DNA from: a virus
Length of the DNA stretch: 46,304 nt
Strand: one strand, 5' to 3'
IMG/VR virus record: IMGVR_UViG_3300036832_000568
Span: 1 to 46,304 of that record
The position numbers were made by a program, and so were the translations under genes. How positions within the stretch are numbered: position 1 is the stretch's first letter; each line of letters begins with the position of its first letter. Under the pieces are notes generated by a model. That model made no database searches. It was not told where the DNA came from and was given only the letters and a program-made list of their open reading frames with translations. Shown here piece after piece: positions 37,110-46,304 of this stretch.

Positions 37110-40100
37110 TGAGTGGTACCGCCCCTACTGCGTCAAAGAAGATAGCCCGAATCGCAGAAGACAACTCGGGATGCTGCTGTATCACCGTATTCAAATAGGA
37201 TTTCCAACCATCGGTCACCAGCGTCTCATTGTGGTTGTAGTTAAAAGTCTCTGAGGCCGCCACATACTGCTGGTTAGCCTGCTCGAAATAACCCAAGAGC
37301 GAGGCCAGATTCCGCCCATTCTGGGTGTTAGGAACCGCGTTTTTGGCCACCATCTGGCGTATCTGGGTAATGGATTCTCGCATCTGGGTGGCCTTGAAGT
37401 TGCTCAACGGCCCATACTGCGCCCAAACAGGCGCCTGAGTCTGGAGCTGATTCTTATAGTCGTCCCACGCCGTGTACTCCCGGCCCTTGGCCATCGAGTT
37501 ATTGCCAATAGCCTTGATGTTGTCCTCGTGCTGCTTCACCGCCTGGTAGTACACCTGATTCCCCGCCGCCACATAGAGCTGGGTCATGAACGAGTTCGGC
37601 CCACCAACCGACATCGGGTCACGCTTGATCCGAATACCCTGGGCCAGCTGCTCGTCGTAGACCGCCGGGCTGTACCCATTGGGCAGGTTCGGAAGCATGT
37701 ACGGCATGACGTTGGGATACTGACTGATGCCGGTTCGGTTGGCGTTGAGCCACGCCTCACCGGGCACCGACTCAGGGATGGCCCCTCCCGCTTTAGTGGC
37801 CGACTGAAATACGGTGTAGGGGGTGGCTTCGGGGTGCTTAAGCAAGAAGTTGGTCATGCCCTTGGCCACCGAGCCTGCCTTGGTGATGTCCTTATTGAGC
37901 TCGGCCCGAAAACCAAAGTCTTTGACGGTCACCGAAGGCGAGGTGGGAGAGAAGAACCCCAACACCGCATTGGTCATGTACAAAATGAACGTCTGATTCT
38001 TGATGCGATTGATGAAGTCCTGCATCTTTTGGGGATCAGCCGCCTGCTGCTGGGTCGGCACGATGTCGGGCTCAGGACCCCTGCGCCCACCTTGGACCCA
38101 CTTCTCATAGGCGACGTTCTGCTGGTACACCGCCAGCTGCATGGCTTGCATCATCGACGAGGCGAAGGCTCGACCCGGCGTTCCATTCATGCCCTGGGCT
38201 GCTGTGACAATCCGATTCAGCGTGGTATTGGGAATGAGCTGACTAATAAGCCCACTCGACATAGTCGGACCACCCACCACCTTTTCCAAGGTGGGTGTGA
38301 GCTCGGGGAAAGCTCCCTGCAACGCCTTAGCGCTGAGCGCAGCAATCGGGCTGACATCAGGCTTGAATCCCGAGGACAACGGGAAGATCACATTGGCCGA
38401 CGACAGTGAGGTATCAAAGCCGCCACCATCTACATTGACCAAGCCGAGGCCCATCGCCCCAAACGCCTCGGTCGTACCCCGAGCCAACCATGTCCCACCA
38501 GGAAAAGTAAAATAGCCCTGACCCTGCGCGTTGTGCTGATGCGCCGCCATCTGACCCACCGCCAGCGTCATCATCATCATGCGCCGAGCGGCCCCCGGAT
38601 CTTCGACGAGCAGACGCCCCATCCTCTTATACGCCTGCTCTTGGGCGAAATAGAAGGGCATCCAGTTGCGCACCGTCTCAGAAAGCTGAGTCCGGTCATG
38701 GAGATTATGGATGAAACGAATCATGCGATTCGAGCTGATATCGAGTGAGCGCTGCACCGCCTCGGTTTCATCAATCACCCCACTGTCGATCATGGGCTTC
38801 ATGCGATCCATCGTGCGCAGGTACTCAGCCATGAAAATGGGAGCCCTCGATATGGTGTTGACGTAGGGATTGATGAGCTTGCGGAACCCAAGATCAGCGA
38901 TGCGCTGCACCCGTGAGGACGCCGAAACATTCACCGTGCGGCCCTTAACCATTTCTGGCCAATACTCCTCGGGGACACCCTTGAGCGTATTGATCGACGG
39001 CGCTCGACCGTTGACGAGGTGATTGAGCACCTCGGGTCGATCCTGAGCATGGTAAATAGACGACTCCATGATCTCGCGTGCCCAGTCGTCATAGGCGTCC
39101 GAGCCCGGCGTTGGGTTGCGTTCGGAACGCCTGCCCGAGCGTCCAAAGGTCCCGGCCCAATCGGGGTCACGCCCACCGCGCTCACGCAGCGCTTGGGCTA
39201 CCTTCTCGGTCGCTCCGTTAATGGCGTCATCCTTGGTCGTCACGTCATGACGAGCCATCCAGCGCTGCACCGCGGCCCGCTGCTCATCGCTGACCGAGGC
39301 ATGGTCGGCCACCTCAACAGGGAACTGGGGGACCGCCCCCGCGTTCTCCATATTCTGCTCGGCCTGGCCCACCTTGCCCTGCAAGCGTGGAATGGTCTCA
39401 TCTTCGAGACGACGCAGAGCCTCAGCGGTAAACTGCTGCCCCGGCTCTTGATGCGCGGCAAGAATCTTGCGAGTGTCGGGGGAGAGATACCGAGCGTTCT
39501 GCGGCCCACCATTGGTGTGGAGCCAGTGAGCCAAATCAGCGTGCTCATCGCCCGAATCAGGCCGGTCAGTCGGAAAGGCGTCTTTGTTCTCTCGCAGCTC
39601 TTGCATGGCCTGTTCATGGTCAGAGAGCGAGAGGTTGGCGTTCATCCGAGCAGCCTGGCTGTCTTTGACCGCCTTAACATCACCATGCGCCACCGGCCAC
39701 AACACCATGACGTCATGCTCGGGTCCCGCCCCGATGTTGTTCAGGCCACCGCGGTAACTCAGACCGTCATAGCCAAAACGATTATGGAGCTCTTGGGCCA
39801 AGTCCATGAGCTCGGGCAGTTCCTCAGCCCGATCACCCGTGTAGAGATGCCGCAACCCAGTTTGAATCGCCTCATAGACCTGACCGGCATCGACCTCTCT
39901 GTCGGAGAGTGCCTTGAGCACCGGGTCCATGATGCGAGCCACTTCTTCGGTGTCGTTGGTGACGGAGGGCAAACCCTTTACCAGATGCTCATTGACCCAC
40001 TGGTGCATGAAGAGACGAACATCGGTGGGCAACGCCTCGTCCATATTTAAGAGATGCGGTGGGTGATCGGCCGTCCAACGAAGCGCATAGATGTGAGGAT

Positions 40101-42771
40101 CACGCCCCGGTGGCTGAAACACCTCACCAAAATCATGCGCCGCCTGCTCGGCACCACGATCCTCATCGGTGGCCAAAATGTCCTTGTTGACATAGTCGGT
40201 CGCCACACCACGGTTTTTGGTCAAGTACAACCCCGGACCCCGGTAGTTGATGCCGCCACCGGACCCGGCGTAATAGGGGTCGAGCTTGTCGTCCTTCCAG
40301 CGGGTCGCGGTGCCGTGGTACCACAAGTCAGCACCCGCAGCCGGGAGAGGCAGCTTGGGCATCTTAGGATTTTTCGCCGCCTGCTTCATGAGCGAGAGAT
40401 ACTCACGAGCACCTAGACGTTGGTACGGATCACGAGCCAGCTCACGCAACGCCGCCTGCCAGTCGGCCAGATACACGTCACGACCCAACACGCTCTTATT
40501 GAGAATGGTGAAGTCCTTGCCGCTACGCTTCATCTTCATCGGTGTGGCCGACAAAAAGTTACGAAAGCCATGCTCGACCCGAGCACTCGTCGAGATCTCT
40601 TTGGACCAGTTATCTGCCGTCGATACCGCCGCCGTCACCATGTGCGCCTCAGTGATTTGGGCCATCTGAATCGCCCACCGGGCATGGTCATTGTTATGGG
40701 GAATCCCGTTGAACATCCGGTACAAAAACCCGGTGAGAGCATTGATCTCACGCTCATTATCTTTGGCCTCACCAACGGCGTGACCAAGCTTGCCCAAAGC
40801 GACGTAATACTGGCCCGCAATCATCCGACGCAGACCAAGGCGAAAGATATTAGGGATGAGCTCGGCCAAAGCGATGTGGTTGGCATAGCTCAGTGACAAC
40901 AACACCAGAGGTTTAAAGAACCCTTGAGTGATGGAGTGATAGGCAAAATCATCAAGTTTGCCGGTAAAGTTGTACGCCCCGGACAACTCGGCCGCCATGC
41001 GCTTGACCTGAGTAAAACTCGGCACCACACCCTTGCCGGTCTGATTCTGCAGGATCGCCATATTGTGTTCACGCGCCACCGTGCCATCGGCGTTGAACTC
41101 CAGCACCGGCCTCGACGCCTGGCCATTCAAACGAATGCCATAGACCCCACCTTGACCCGGATTGGCATTGCCCATGATCTCATCAAGGTGAGTTTTCAGG
41201 TCCTTCATCACGGACTGATTGCGCATGATCGACATGCGATAATCCCAATAGCCCGCAATGGTGTTGAAGTCCTCGGGCGTGTAGACCTTGGCCCGCTTCA
41301 TGGTCATGAGATCATCACGGAGCCCTGGCGGGATCTTGTTCATGTTGCGCTCGAAGTCACGGATGCCCACCCGAGCCACCGTGTCCATGACCGCGTTCTG
41401 GAAGATCATCTTGCGATCACCCGGGGCGGCATGAATGAAACTGGTCACCGTGTCGTCGGCCACCTGCTTGGTGTGCGCAAAACGCAGCATCCGATGCAGG
41501 TCCACCGCACCGTCGGTGGAGTCAAAGTCGATGATATTCCCGGTGAACTTCTTGAGCTCAGGGTCATAACGAGCACCGGGCACATTGGCAAAACGCCGTA
41601 TCCACCGGGCCGGACCAAAGACAGCGTTGTTGGCCAAAGTACCGTCGAAGTTGGCCGCTATATCACGAGCACCCTTGGTGGCCTTGGTCACAAAAGACAA
41701 CGAAGGCAAGGTGTCAGTCGTCTGGAGCTGCTTGGTCTTGAGCACCTCACGGAAAACCTGGAGCACATCCTCATCAGTCTTGGCGTTACCGAGACGATCA
41801 GCGATGGGTAGGAATCGCGCCCACTGCGCCGAATGGCTCACAATCTGCCCTGAATCCATGCCCGCTATCTGGTGGACGGCCCGCCGAAAGCCGGTGTACA
41901 CCTTGGAGTTATAGAGCAGATCGACGTTCTCAGGGTTCATGGCGTAGCCGTGCCAGGTGTTCTTGAGAATGCCCCCCAGCCCATCAGCACTCCGGGCCAA
42001 GCCCACTACCTTGCCGCCGAGAGCCAAAGGGTCGGTGCTCAGGTCACCAATCCCGTCGATGACGCCACTGAGGGTGCCAAAGGCACCGCCCTTTACGCCG
42101 AGCTTGTTGGCAATATCTCGACCAAAGGACACCACATCGCCGGTATGGGGATCGCGGTAGGTGTTGCCGTTGGCCGTCGCAATCCATGACTGGTGGTGCT
42201 GAATCTGACCCAACAGCGTCCCCGCCGCCTCGGCCCCGAGCAAACCGAGCTCAATGTTCCCACCCGTCGCTGCAGTAGTAGCCGCCGCCGCACCGGCAAC
42301 AACAAGACCTTCTTCAACCGCCGCCATCATGCCGTAGCGAGCCTCCACGTCATGGAAATAGCGATACTCATGCTGGGCAATGGACAGCGGATAGTTGAAC
42401 GCCTTGCCCGCATCACTCAACGCGGTGGAAATCCCGGTGTCATGAGCCACCACCGCAAAGGGATGGGCCACCTTGCGCACCGCACCCAAGATGTCACCCA
42501 AGATTCCACCCGAACCCTGGTTCACCTGGTCATGAGCTTGGGCAATGGCATGGTGATACTGCCCCGCCGCTACCGCATTGGCATTTCCCGCGACATCACC
42601 ACCACTCGCACCAAGAGCCAGCGCGGTCCCCGGTGAGAGCGTTGGGCCATTCTGCGAAGCTGCCGTGACATTATTACTAAGCGTCGAAACGATGTCGGAG
42701 GGATTGACCGATTCGGCTTGACCAGGCTGGACGACTTGACCCCCAACGATTGAGGTGTTGCCGTCGACCAT
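37102..42771 (-). CDS. Giant internal virion protein (1889 aa) with ADP-ribosyltransferase-like domain
   Basis: The largest gene of the genome. Residues about 150-200 contain a hydrophobic segment (VEEGLVVAGAAAATTAATGG) and another lies near 630-650 (VLLSLSYANHIALAELIPNIF), as expected for membrane-penetrating ejection proteins. Residues about 812-1040 carry an ART-like signature: LWYHGTATRW, then RGPGLYLTKNRGVATDYV, and GYDGLSYRGGLNNIGAGPEHDVMVLWP. This resembles the ART domains of phage polyvalent proteins that are injected to modify host targets. I find no T7-type RNA polymerase motifs. Translation starts at TAATG after the Pro-rich gene. Confidence 0.75.
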   Translation of the reverse strand: MVDGNTSIVGGQVVQPGQAESVNPSDIVSTLSNNVTAASQNGPTLSPGTALALGASGGDVAGNANAVAAGQYHHAIAQAHDQVNQGSGGILGDILGAVRKVAHPFAVVAHDTGISTALSDAGKAFNYPLSIAQHEYRYFHDVEARYGMMAAVEEGLVVAGAAAATTAATGGNIELGLLGAEAAGTLLGQIQHHQSWIATANGNTYRDPHTGDVVSFGRDIANKLGVKGGAFGTLSGVIDGIGDLSTDPLALGGKVVGLARSADGLGGILKNTWHGYAMNPENVDLLYNSKVYTGFRRAVHQIAGMDSGQIVSHSAQWARFLPIADRLGNAKTDEDVLQVFREVLKTKQLQTTDTLPSLSFVTKATKGARDIAANFDGTLANNAVFGPARWIRRFANVPGARYDPELKKFTGNIIDFDSTDGAVDLHRMLRFAHTKQVADDTVTSFIHAAPGDRKMIFQNAVMDTVARVGIRDFERNMNKIPPGLRDDLMTMKRAKVYTPEDFNTIAGYWDYRMSIMRNQSVMKDLKTHLDEIMGNANPGQGGVYGIRLNGQASRPVLEFNADGTVAREHNMAILQNQTGKGVVPSFTQVKRMAAELSGAYNFTGKLDDFAYHSITQGFFKPLVLLSLSYANHIALAELIPNIFRLGLRRMIAGQYYVALGKLGHAVGEAKDNEREINALTGFLYRMFNGIPHNNDHARWAIQMAQITEAHMVTAAVSTADNWSKEISTSARVEHGFRNFLSATPMKMKRSGKDFTILNKSVLGRDVYLADWQAALRELARDPYQRLGAREYLSLMKQAAKNPKMPKLPLPAAGADLWYHGTATRWKDDKLDPYYAGSGGGINYRGPGLYLTKNRGVATDYVNKDILATDEDRGAEQAAHDFGEVFQPPGRDPHIYALRWTADHPPHLLNMDEALPTDVRLFMHQWVNEHLVKGLPSVTNDTEEVARIMDPVLKALSDREVDAGQVYEAIQTGLRHLYTGDRAEELPELMDLAQELHNRFGYDGLSYRGGLNNIGAGPEHDVMVLWPVAHGDVKAVKDSQAARMNANLSLSDHEQAMQELRENKDAFPTDRPDSGDEHADLAHWLHTNGGPQNARYLSPDTRKILAAHQEPGQQFTAEALRRLEDETIPRLQGKVGQAEQNMENAGAVPQFPVEVADHASVSDEQRAAVQRWMARHDVTTKDDAINGATEKVAQALRERGGRDPDWAGTFGRSGRRSERNPTPGSDAYDDWAREIMESSIYHAQDRPEVLNHLVNGRAPSINTLKGVPEEYWPEMVKGRTVNVSASSRVQRIADLGFRKLINPYVNTISRAPIFMAEYLRTMDRMKPMIDSGVIDETEAVQRSLDISSNRMIRFIHNLHDRTQLSETVRNWMPFYFAQEQAYKRMGRLLVEDPGAARRMMMMTLAVGQMAAHQHNAQGQGYFTFPGGTWLARGTTEAFGAMGLGLVNVDGGGFDTSLSSANVIFPLSSGFKPDVSPIAALSAKALQGAFPELTPTLEKVVGGPTMSSGLISQLIPNTTLNRIVTAAQGMNGTPGRAFASSMMQAMQLAVYQQNVAYEKWVQGGRRGPEPDIVPTQQQAADPQKMQDFINRIKNQTFILYMTNAVLGFFSPTSPSVTVKDFGFRAELNKDITKAGSVAKGMTNFLLKHPEATPYTVFQSATKAGGAIPESVPGEAWLNANRTGISQYPNVMPYMLPNLPNGYSPAVYDEQLAQGIRIKRDPMSVGGPNSFMTQLYVAAGNQVYYQAVKQHEDNIKAIGNNSMAKGREYTAWDDYKNQLQTQAPVWAQYGPLSNFKATQMRESITQIRQMVAKNAVPNTQNGRNLASLLGYFEQANQQYVAASETFNYNHNETLVTDGWKSYLNTVIQQHPELSSAIRAIFFDAVGAVPLNG

Positions 42772-43325
42772 TACCCCGCCTTATTGGCTTGAGCCAACTG
42801 GGCCAGGCCACGCAAGGTCGAACTGGCCCCCGGCTGATTAGCCAACGCGGTGATGAGGCTACCCACGCTCTGTTGAGCCACATCGCTTTGACCCGTGCCC
42901 CACCCATTGACCAAGGCTTCGGGACCCGCACCCGGACCCGTCGGTAAGCCGGCGGTGATCGGCTCGTTGGGACGCTGCGTTGGGGTATTGGTCCAGGGCA
43001 ACTCACCAGGCATCGCCGCACCAGGCGGGGTCGGCGCTGGTGGTTGGGCCAGTGACGTCAAGCCAGTTGGCCCAGCAGCAGGACCCTGGGTCAACGCTGG
43101 ACTCGGCGCACTTGAGGGAGCCAAGGCCAAACCACTGGGCGGCCCGGTAGGCGGCGCCGCAATAGGAATCTGGCGCATCGACTCGGCCTGTTGGCCCGCG
43201 GTGCCGTACTCTTGACCGGGCGCCGCTTGGTTTGGTGGGGGGGCCAAAACGTCGGAGCGATTGGGGTAGGTCCGCCCCGGCGTGCCCATGCCCGAGCGGC
43301 TGCCCCCTCTCCCGGTGCGTGGCAT
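42771..43325 (-). CDS. Pro/Gly-rich hypothetical virion protein
   Basis: The product is 184 aa. The first 130 residues are Pro/Gly/Ala-rich and disordered (LAPPPNQAAPGQEYG; PPTGPPSGLALAPSSAPSP). The last 40 form a helix (GSLITALANQPGASSTLRGLAQLAQ). It starts at TGATG and stops at TAATG overlaps within the operon. Possibly a scaffold or linker between portal and ejection proteins. Confidence 0.6.
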   Translation of the reverse strand: MPRTGRGGSRSGMGTPGRTYPNRSDVLAPPPNQAAPGQEYGTAGQQAESMRQIPIAAPPTGPPSGLALAPSSAPSPALTQGPAAGPTGLTSLAQPPAPTPPGAAMPGELPWTNTPTQRPNEPITAGLPTGPGAGPEALVNGWGTGQSDVAQQSVGSLITALANQPGASSTLRGLAQLAQANKAG

Positions 43326-43495
43326 CAGCGCTTCTTCTTTCGTTTCGCTACTGCAGCATTAGCCTCACGAACCGCCCGGCCCTCATTCCCGGTGCTTTTG
43401 AGCACCGAGTTGGCCACATGGACCCATTGACGTTTCGCGCTGGGCGAGGTCGCCTTCTTGGTTTTCTTGGCTACATCAGCGCTGGTCCAAGGCAT
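43325..43495 (-). CDS. Small basic conserved phage protein
   Basis: The product is 56 aa, found by reading the minus strand between two larger genes. It begins MPWTSADVAKKTKKATSPSA and continues RQWVHVANSVLKSTGNEG, RAVREANAAVAKRKKKR. This is a known small conserved type next to portal genes in phages and resembles the basic capsid-proximal protein. Start and stop both overlap neighbours (TGATG). Confidence 0.8.
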   Translation of the reverse strand: MPWTSADVAKKTKKATSPSAKRQWVHVANSVLKSTGNEGRAVREANAAVAKRKKKR

Positions 43496-45468
43496 CAGGT
43501 GCCTCCGGGTGCGGTGAGTTGCCGTTCCGCTGGACTTTGAGCGGCCCCCCTCCGCAATGACGTCAAGATTTGTTGGAGGTGCAGAGCCGATCCCGGCGGA
43601 GGATTGACGGCCTGGCCCGGTGGCTGTGGAAGGGCCGGGTTGCCTTCGGCATTGCCTGCCGCAGCCAACGCTGATGGTGGTCCCGCTCCCAAGCCACCGG
43701 GTCCAGCGCCAGGTGGTCCCGCTGTCGGAGGACCACCCGCGCCAAGCATAGGCCCTCCCGGTCCCCCGGCGCCTGGTTGTTGCTGTTGCGCCTGGGCCGC
43801 CTGTGCCTGTTGCGCGGCCAACATCTTGTCCACCTCAATCATGGCGTCTTCGATGAACATGCCAGGGTTCTCGGCCTTCATCGCCGCTATCTTGGCGATA
43901 TTGAGCGGATCGAACATCCCAGCAGCGCTGCGCTGTTCGATACCGCTGAGCATGGAGCGACGGAGCGCTTCGAGCTCAACTTGGTTACGCTCACGAATGG
44001 GGTCATCAATGATGGGGTCGATCTCACGAGCGGTCTGCAGTGACATCTCTTGGGTGCCGATACGTTGACCGAGCTCAATAGGAATCGACGCTGCATCAGA
44101 ACCGGGCATGGAATATTTGACGACGTGCCAGTCCGTCTCACCAAACGCGATCTTGGGCGTGTAGTCCTTGCGCGGTGGTTCCGGATCAGTACGGCCCACA
44201 TAAAAGCTGGTGGCCTTATTACCGTGGAACTCCTTCATGGTGGCGATGGCGCGAATGTTCTCGGCTTCAAGTGAGCGGGCAAAAATATCCTGGGCCTCAC
44301 CAATGGGCATGTCGACAGTGGAGGCAATCACATCAGCCCCTCGCCTGGCCGTGCGGATATTGGTGGGCGATTCGCCACCCCACTCGGCCGGAATGCCTGA
44401 GGTCACCCGCTGGTTACGCTCAATCCGATCTATGGCTTGAGGGGTCTGTGCTCCCGGTTGTATGGGTACCGTCTGGATTTGCCCACCCTGGATCTCACCG
44501 ATCGTGCCGCGCTGGGCGTCGGCCGGAGTGACGATGCGCACCGAAGTCGGAGATGTGGGATGGGTGACGGCCCACTCCTCAGGGAAGATGCCTCTCTTAA
44601 TAGAGATGTATTCAAGCGCGTCGAGGGCAGCCTGCTTCTTGTACATCGGAGGGAGCGACTCGAACATGCCCATCGTGCGGTCGAGTGTGATCCGCATAGC
44701 GTTGACCGCGGGGCACAGCCCAATGCGATTGGCCTGTGCTTCGAGCACCTCATACGGCGAGCCCCTGGTGGACTGGTTGATGGTGAAACCACGCGGCGTG
44801 GCGTCGGGCACGTCATGAGGAGCTCCGACCGCCATGAGCACGATGTCTTCATGGTCGAGGTATTCAAGAATCTCATAACTGGCGTCGGCACCGGGATGTT
44901 TGTTGATGCGTCGAGCGGCGTCGGGGTAGCGGTTCTGGAGCCATCCGAAAGACTGGCGGTGACAGATGATGGTGTCCTCAGGCTCATGGTCACCGAGATA
45001 CTGAGGCTTAGGCAGATAACAGTCCAACGGGTTGTAGACGCGCCAGAACGGTATCTGCCTTTTGTCTGAGAGTTTCGGTGAAATAGGTCGCACCACGACG
45101 AGAGACTGTCCATAGGCCAGAAGGAAACGAGCCCGCTGGCGCAATAGCTGTTGCATGTCGTTCATGTCCCACCAGGCCAGGTTGGCCAACATGCGCTGGC
45201 GGGCCAGGTCTTCTGACTTGGTGATCCCGGGCCGCAACGGGGGGTATTCAATGGTCGGCATCTGACTGGCAATGCGCATGGAGTTCTGGTCGATGCCGGT
45301 GGCCAAGAGGTTGGCTATGGCGGGCTTTTCGAGCGCATCCATCTCGGGGAGCGGGACGACCTCCTCATAGTTGTAGACCCGGCGCACCGTCTCAGCGCCC
45401 TGGCGCCACTTGGAACTGTGCGTCCGACGCCATAGATAACGGTCGAGGATTTCTCTGGGGTCACGCAT
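43495..45468 (-). CDS. Portal protein
   Basis: The product is 657 aa from ATG 45468, with GGAGA 8-12 bases upstream, overlapping the terminase stop by eight bases. It has a portal-like pattern: N-terminal PREILDRYLWRRTHSSKWRQGA, RARFLLAYGQSLVVVRPI, WRVYNPLDCYLPKP, and GIPAEWGGESPTNIRTARRG in the crown/stem region. The last 110 residues are Gln/Pro/Gly/Ala-rich. Position directly after terminase supports the call. It is the DNA gate and tail-docking ring. Confidence 0.85.
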   Translation of the reverse strand: MRDPREILDRYLWRRTHSSKWRQGAETVRRVYNYEEVVPLPEMDALEKPAIANLLATGIDQNSMRIASQMPTIEYPPLRPGITKSEDLARQRMLANLAWWDMNDMQQLLRQRARFLLAYGQSLVVVRPISPKLSDKRQIPFWRVYNPLDCYLPKPQYLGDHEPEDTIICHRQSFGWLQNRYPDAARRINKHPGADASYEILEYLDHEDIVLMAVGAPHDVPDATPRGFTINQSTRGSPYEVLEAQANRIGLCPAVNAMRITLDRTMGMFESLPPMYKKQAALDALEYISIKRGIFPEEWAVTHPTSPTSVRIVTPADAQRGTIGEIQGGQIQTVPIQPGAQTPQAIDRIERNQRVTSGIPAEWGGESPTNIRTARRGADVIASTVDMPIGEAQDIFARSLEAENIRAIATMKEFHGNKATSFYVGRTDPEPPRKDYTPKIAFGETDWHVVKYSMPGSDAASIPIELGQRIGTQEMSLQTAREIDPIIDDPIRERNQVELEALRRSMLSGIEQRSAAGMFDPLNIAKIAAMKAENPGMFIEDAMIEVDKMLAAQQAQAAQAQQQQPGAGGPGGPMLGAGGPPTAGPPGAGPGGLGAGPPSALAAAGNAEGNPALPQPPGQAVNPPPGSALHLQQILTSLRRGAAQSPAERQLTAPGGT

Positions 45469-46304
45469 GAACCATCTCCCCAAACCAAGAAGGCCGCCAC
45501 GAAGGAGGCATCGCCCGACCTCGGCCTCGTAGGTTCGGCAACTGCCACTCGAAAAACCAATGCGCCATGATGCAGTCATCACTACGGGTCCCGGTGGCTT
45601 TACCCGTAAACCGAGTCACCTCGTCAATCAAACGATGGGAACACACCATGCCCGCATCCTTGCCCGGCAAGCGTACTTTGCCGTCGCGGTAATACGGAGC
45701 GATGGTCTGGATACCGAACTCGGCGTCGGTCTTGTTGCGCTGGGTCGAGTGCGGCACAATCTCGACACCCCAATGCGCCTTCCACCGATGGACGAAGTCA
45801 TACTGCAGCAAAAAGCGCTGCGCCGCGTTGATCTCCACCACCCAGTGCGTAATCGGAATATTGAGCTGGATCGACATTTGCTGCCACTCCTGCATCAATC
45901 CCTCAAAGCGCTGGGTCGTCGTATTGAAGTCGAGAAACTGCGGCGCATCCATCGGACCACGATGAAGATCGACCAGGTAGCGGAAGTCGGAAAGCTCGTT
46001 ATAGAGCCACCACTCCACCGCCCAGTTCATCGTCGGTGAGGGGTCACAGGACACCACACTCAACATGCGATCAGCTCCCGGTGGTGGGTCGAGACGATCG
46101 CGATCACGGTCGAGACAACCTGGAAAACCGTGGCGCCCAAAAATCCAGTCCGGGTGGACCAGCACCTCATCGGGGTCAACATCTTCTTGCTGATAAAGGA
46201 TGCGGAAGCGGTCGGCGCGGTTCTCCATGATTCCGGCCAACTTCTTCCACGACAAACGACGCGGATAAAGAAGGCAGCCCTTGGGGTATGGCGGTGAGCT
46301 CGCC
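45461..46304 (-). CDS. terL: Terminase large subunit, C-terminal nuclease part (continuation of 1-1299)
   Basis: Continuing from the join (46177 connects to base 1), residues about 434-671 form the RNase-H-like nuclease: SVVSCDPSPT (Asp about 477), ITHWVVEINAAQRF (Glu about 544) and TRSDDCIMAHWFFEW (Asp about 633), the three acidic positions expected for headful or cos cutting. The stop at 45461 overlaps the portal start. Bases 46178-46304 duplicate 1-127. Confidence 0.93.
   Translation of the reverse strand, partial: ASSPPYPKGCLLYPRRLSWKKLAGIMENRADRFRILYQQEDVDPDEVLVHPDWIFGRHGFPGCLDRDRDRLDPPPGADRMLSVVSCDPSPTMNWAVEWWLYNELSDFRYLVDLHRGPMDAPQFLDFNTTTQRFEGLMQEWQQMSIQLNIPITHWVVEINAAQRFLLQYDFVHRWKAHWGVEIVPHSTQRNKTDAEFGIQTIAPYYRDGKVRLPGKDAGMVCSHRLIDEVTRFTGKATGTRSDDCIMAHWFFEWQLPNLRGRGRAMPPSWRPSWFGEMVHA
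46178..46304. repeat. Right copy of 127-bp terminal direct repeat
   Basis: Identical to bases 1-127; see the left copy. It lies inside the terminase gene, which rules out a gene-free packaged terminal repeat here. Confidence 0.97.

Noticed and set aside
37102-42771. Giant virion protein as an N4-type virion RNA polymerase
   Set aside because: It is about half the length of the N4 enzyme and I find none of the T7-family polymerase motifs; the one HD pair lies in the ART-like segment.

Overview
The window is an essentially complete genome of a tailed bacteriophage. Bases 1-127 are identical to 46178-46304, and the terminase reading frame runs without interruption across that join, so the molecule is circular or circularly permuted with about 46,177 unique bases. 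The host is most likely an actinobacterium: the sequence is GC-rich with many GTG starts, a LexA-like protein sits with GAAC-N4-GTTC sites of the actinobacterial SOS-box type, and the endolysin tail carries GYW..SDG..AFGDA repeats typical of actinobacterial (for example acidimicrobial) wall proteins. The virion looks podovirus-like: terminase, portal, N4-gp56-type capsid, three large ejection-type internal proteins and several fibre or spike genes are present, and I see no tape measure, tube or sheath gene.

Layout. Transcription diverges from a roughly 1 kb non-coding control region (2085-3098) that holds three palindromic operator-like sites. Rightward (+, 3099-19611) lies the early/middle region: (i) a hairpin-packed block of small unknown and zinc-binding proteins (2.9-5.2 kb); (ii) small genes introduced by a repeated leader GCTAGGGAAAG, an AAA+ ATPase, a RAMP/Cas7-like protein and conserved hypotheticals (5.6-11 kb); (iii) a GT-rich repeat stretch and a tRNA-Arg behind an SOS-box-like site (11-11.5 kb); (iv) small membrane proteins and an amidase endolysin, with one opposite-strand Pro-rich gene (11.6-13.9 kb); (v) a recombination cassette with SSB, double-HTH protein, Cas4/RecB-like nuclease, LexA-like DNA-binding domain and Rad52-like annealing protein (14.1-17.3 kb), then small zinc proteins, a glycosyltransferase and a DUF559-type nuclease.

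Leftward (-, from 2028 through the contig join down to 19451) lies the late region: two small membrane proteins, terminase, portal, ejection proteins (one of 1889 aa with an ADP-ribosyltransferase-like domain), a methyltransferase, scaffold-like and capsid proteins, tail spike/fibre genes and a GT4 glycosyltransferase. Three terminator-like hairpins lie at the head of this operon, suggesting read-through control of late genes. The two arms converge, with overlapping 3' ends, at 19451-19611.

No DNA polymerase, helicase, primase or integrase is recognisable, so replication probably uses host enzymes helped by the phage annealing and nuclease cassette. The most unusual feature is the 2.9-5.2 kb block, where about 50 short near-perfect hairpins, mostly with 3- or 4-base loops, occur about every 45 bases through coding and non-coding DNA alike.
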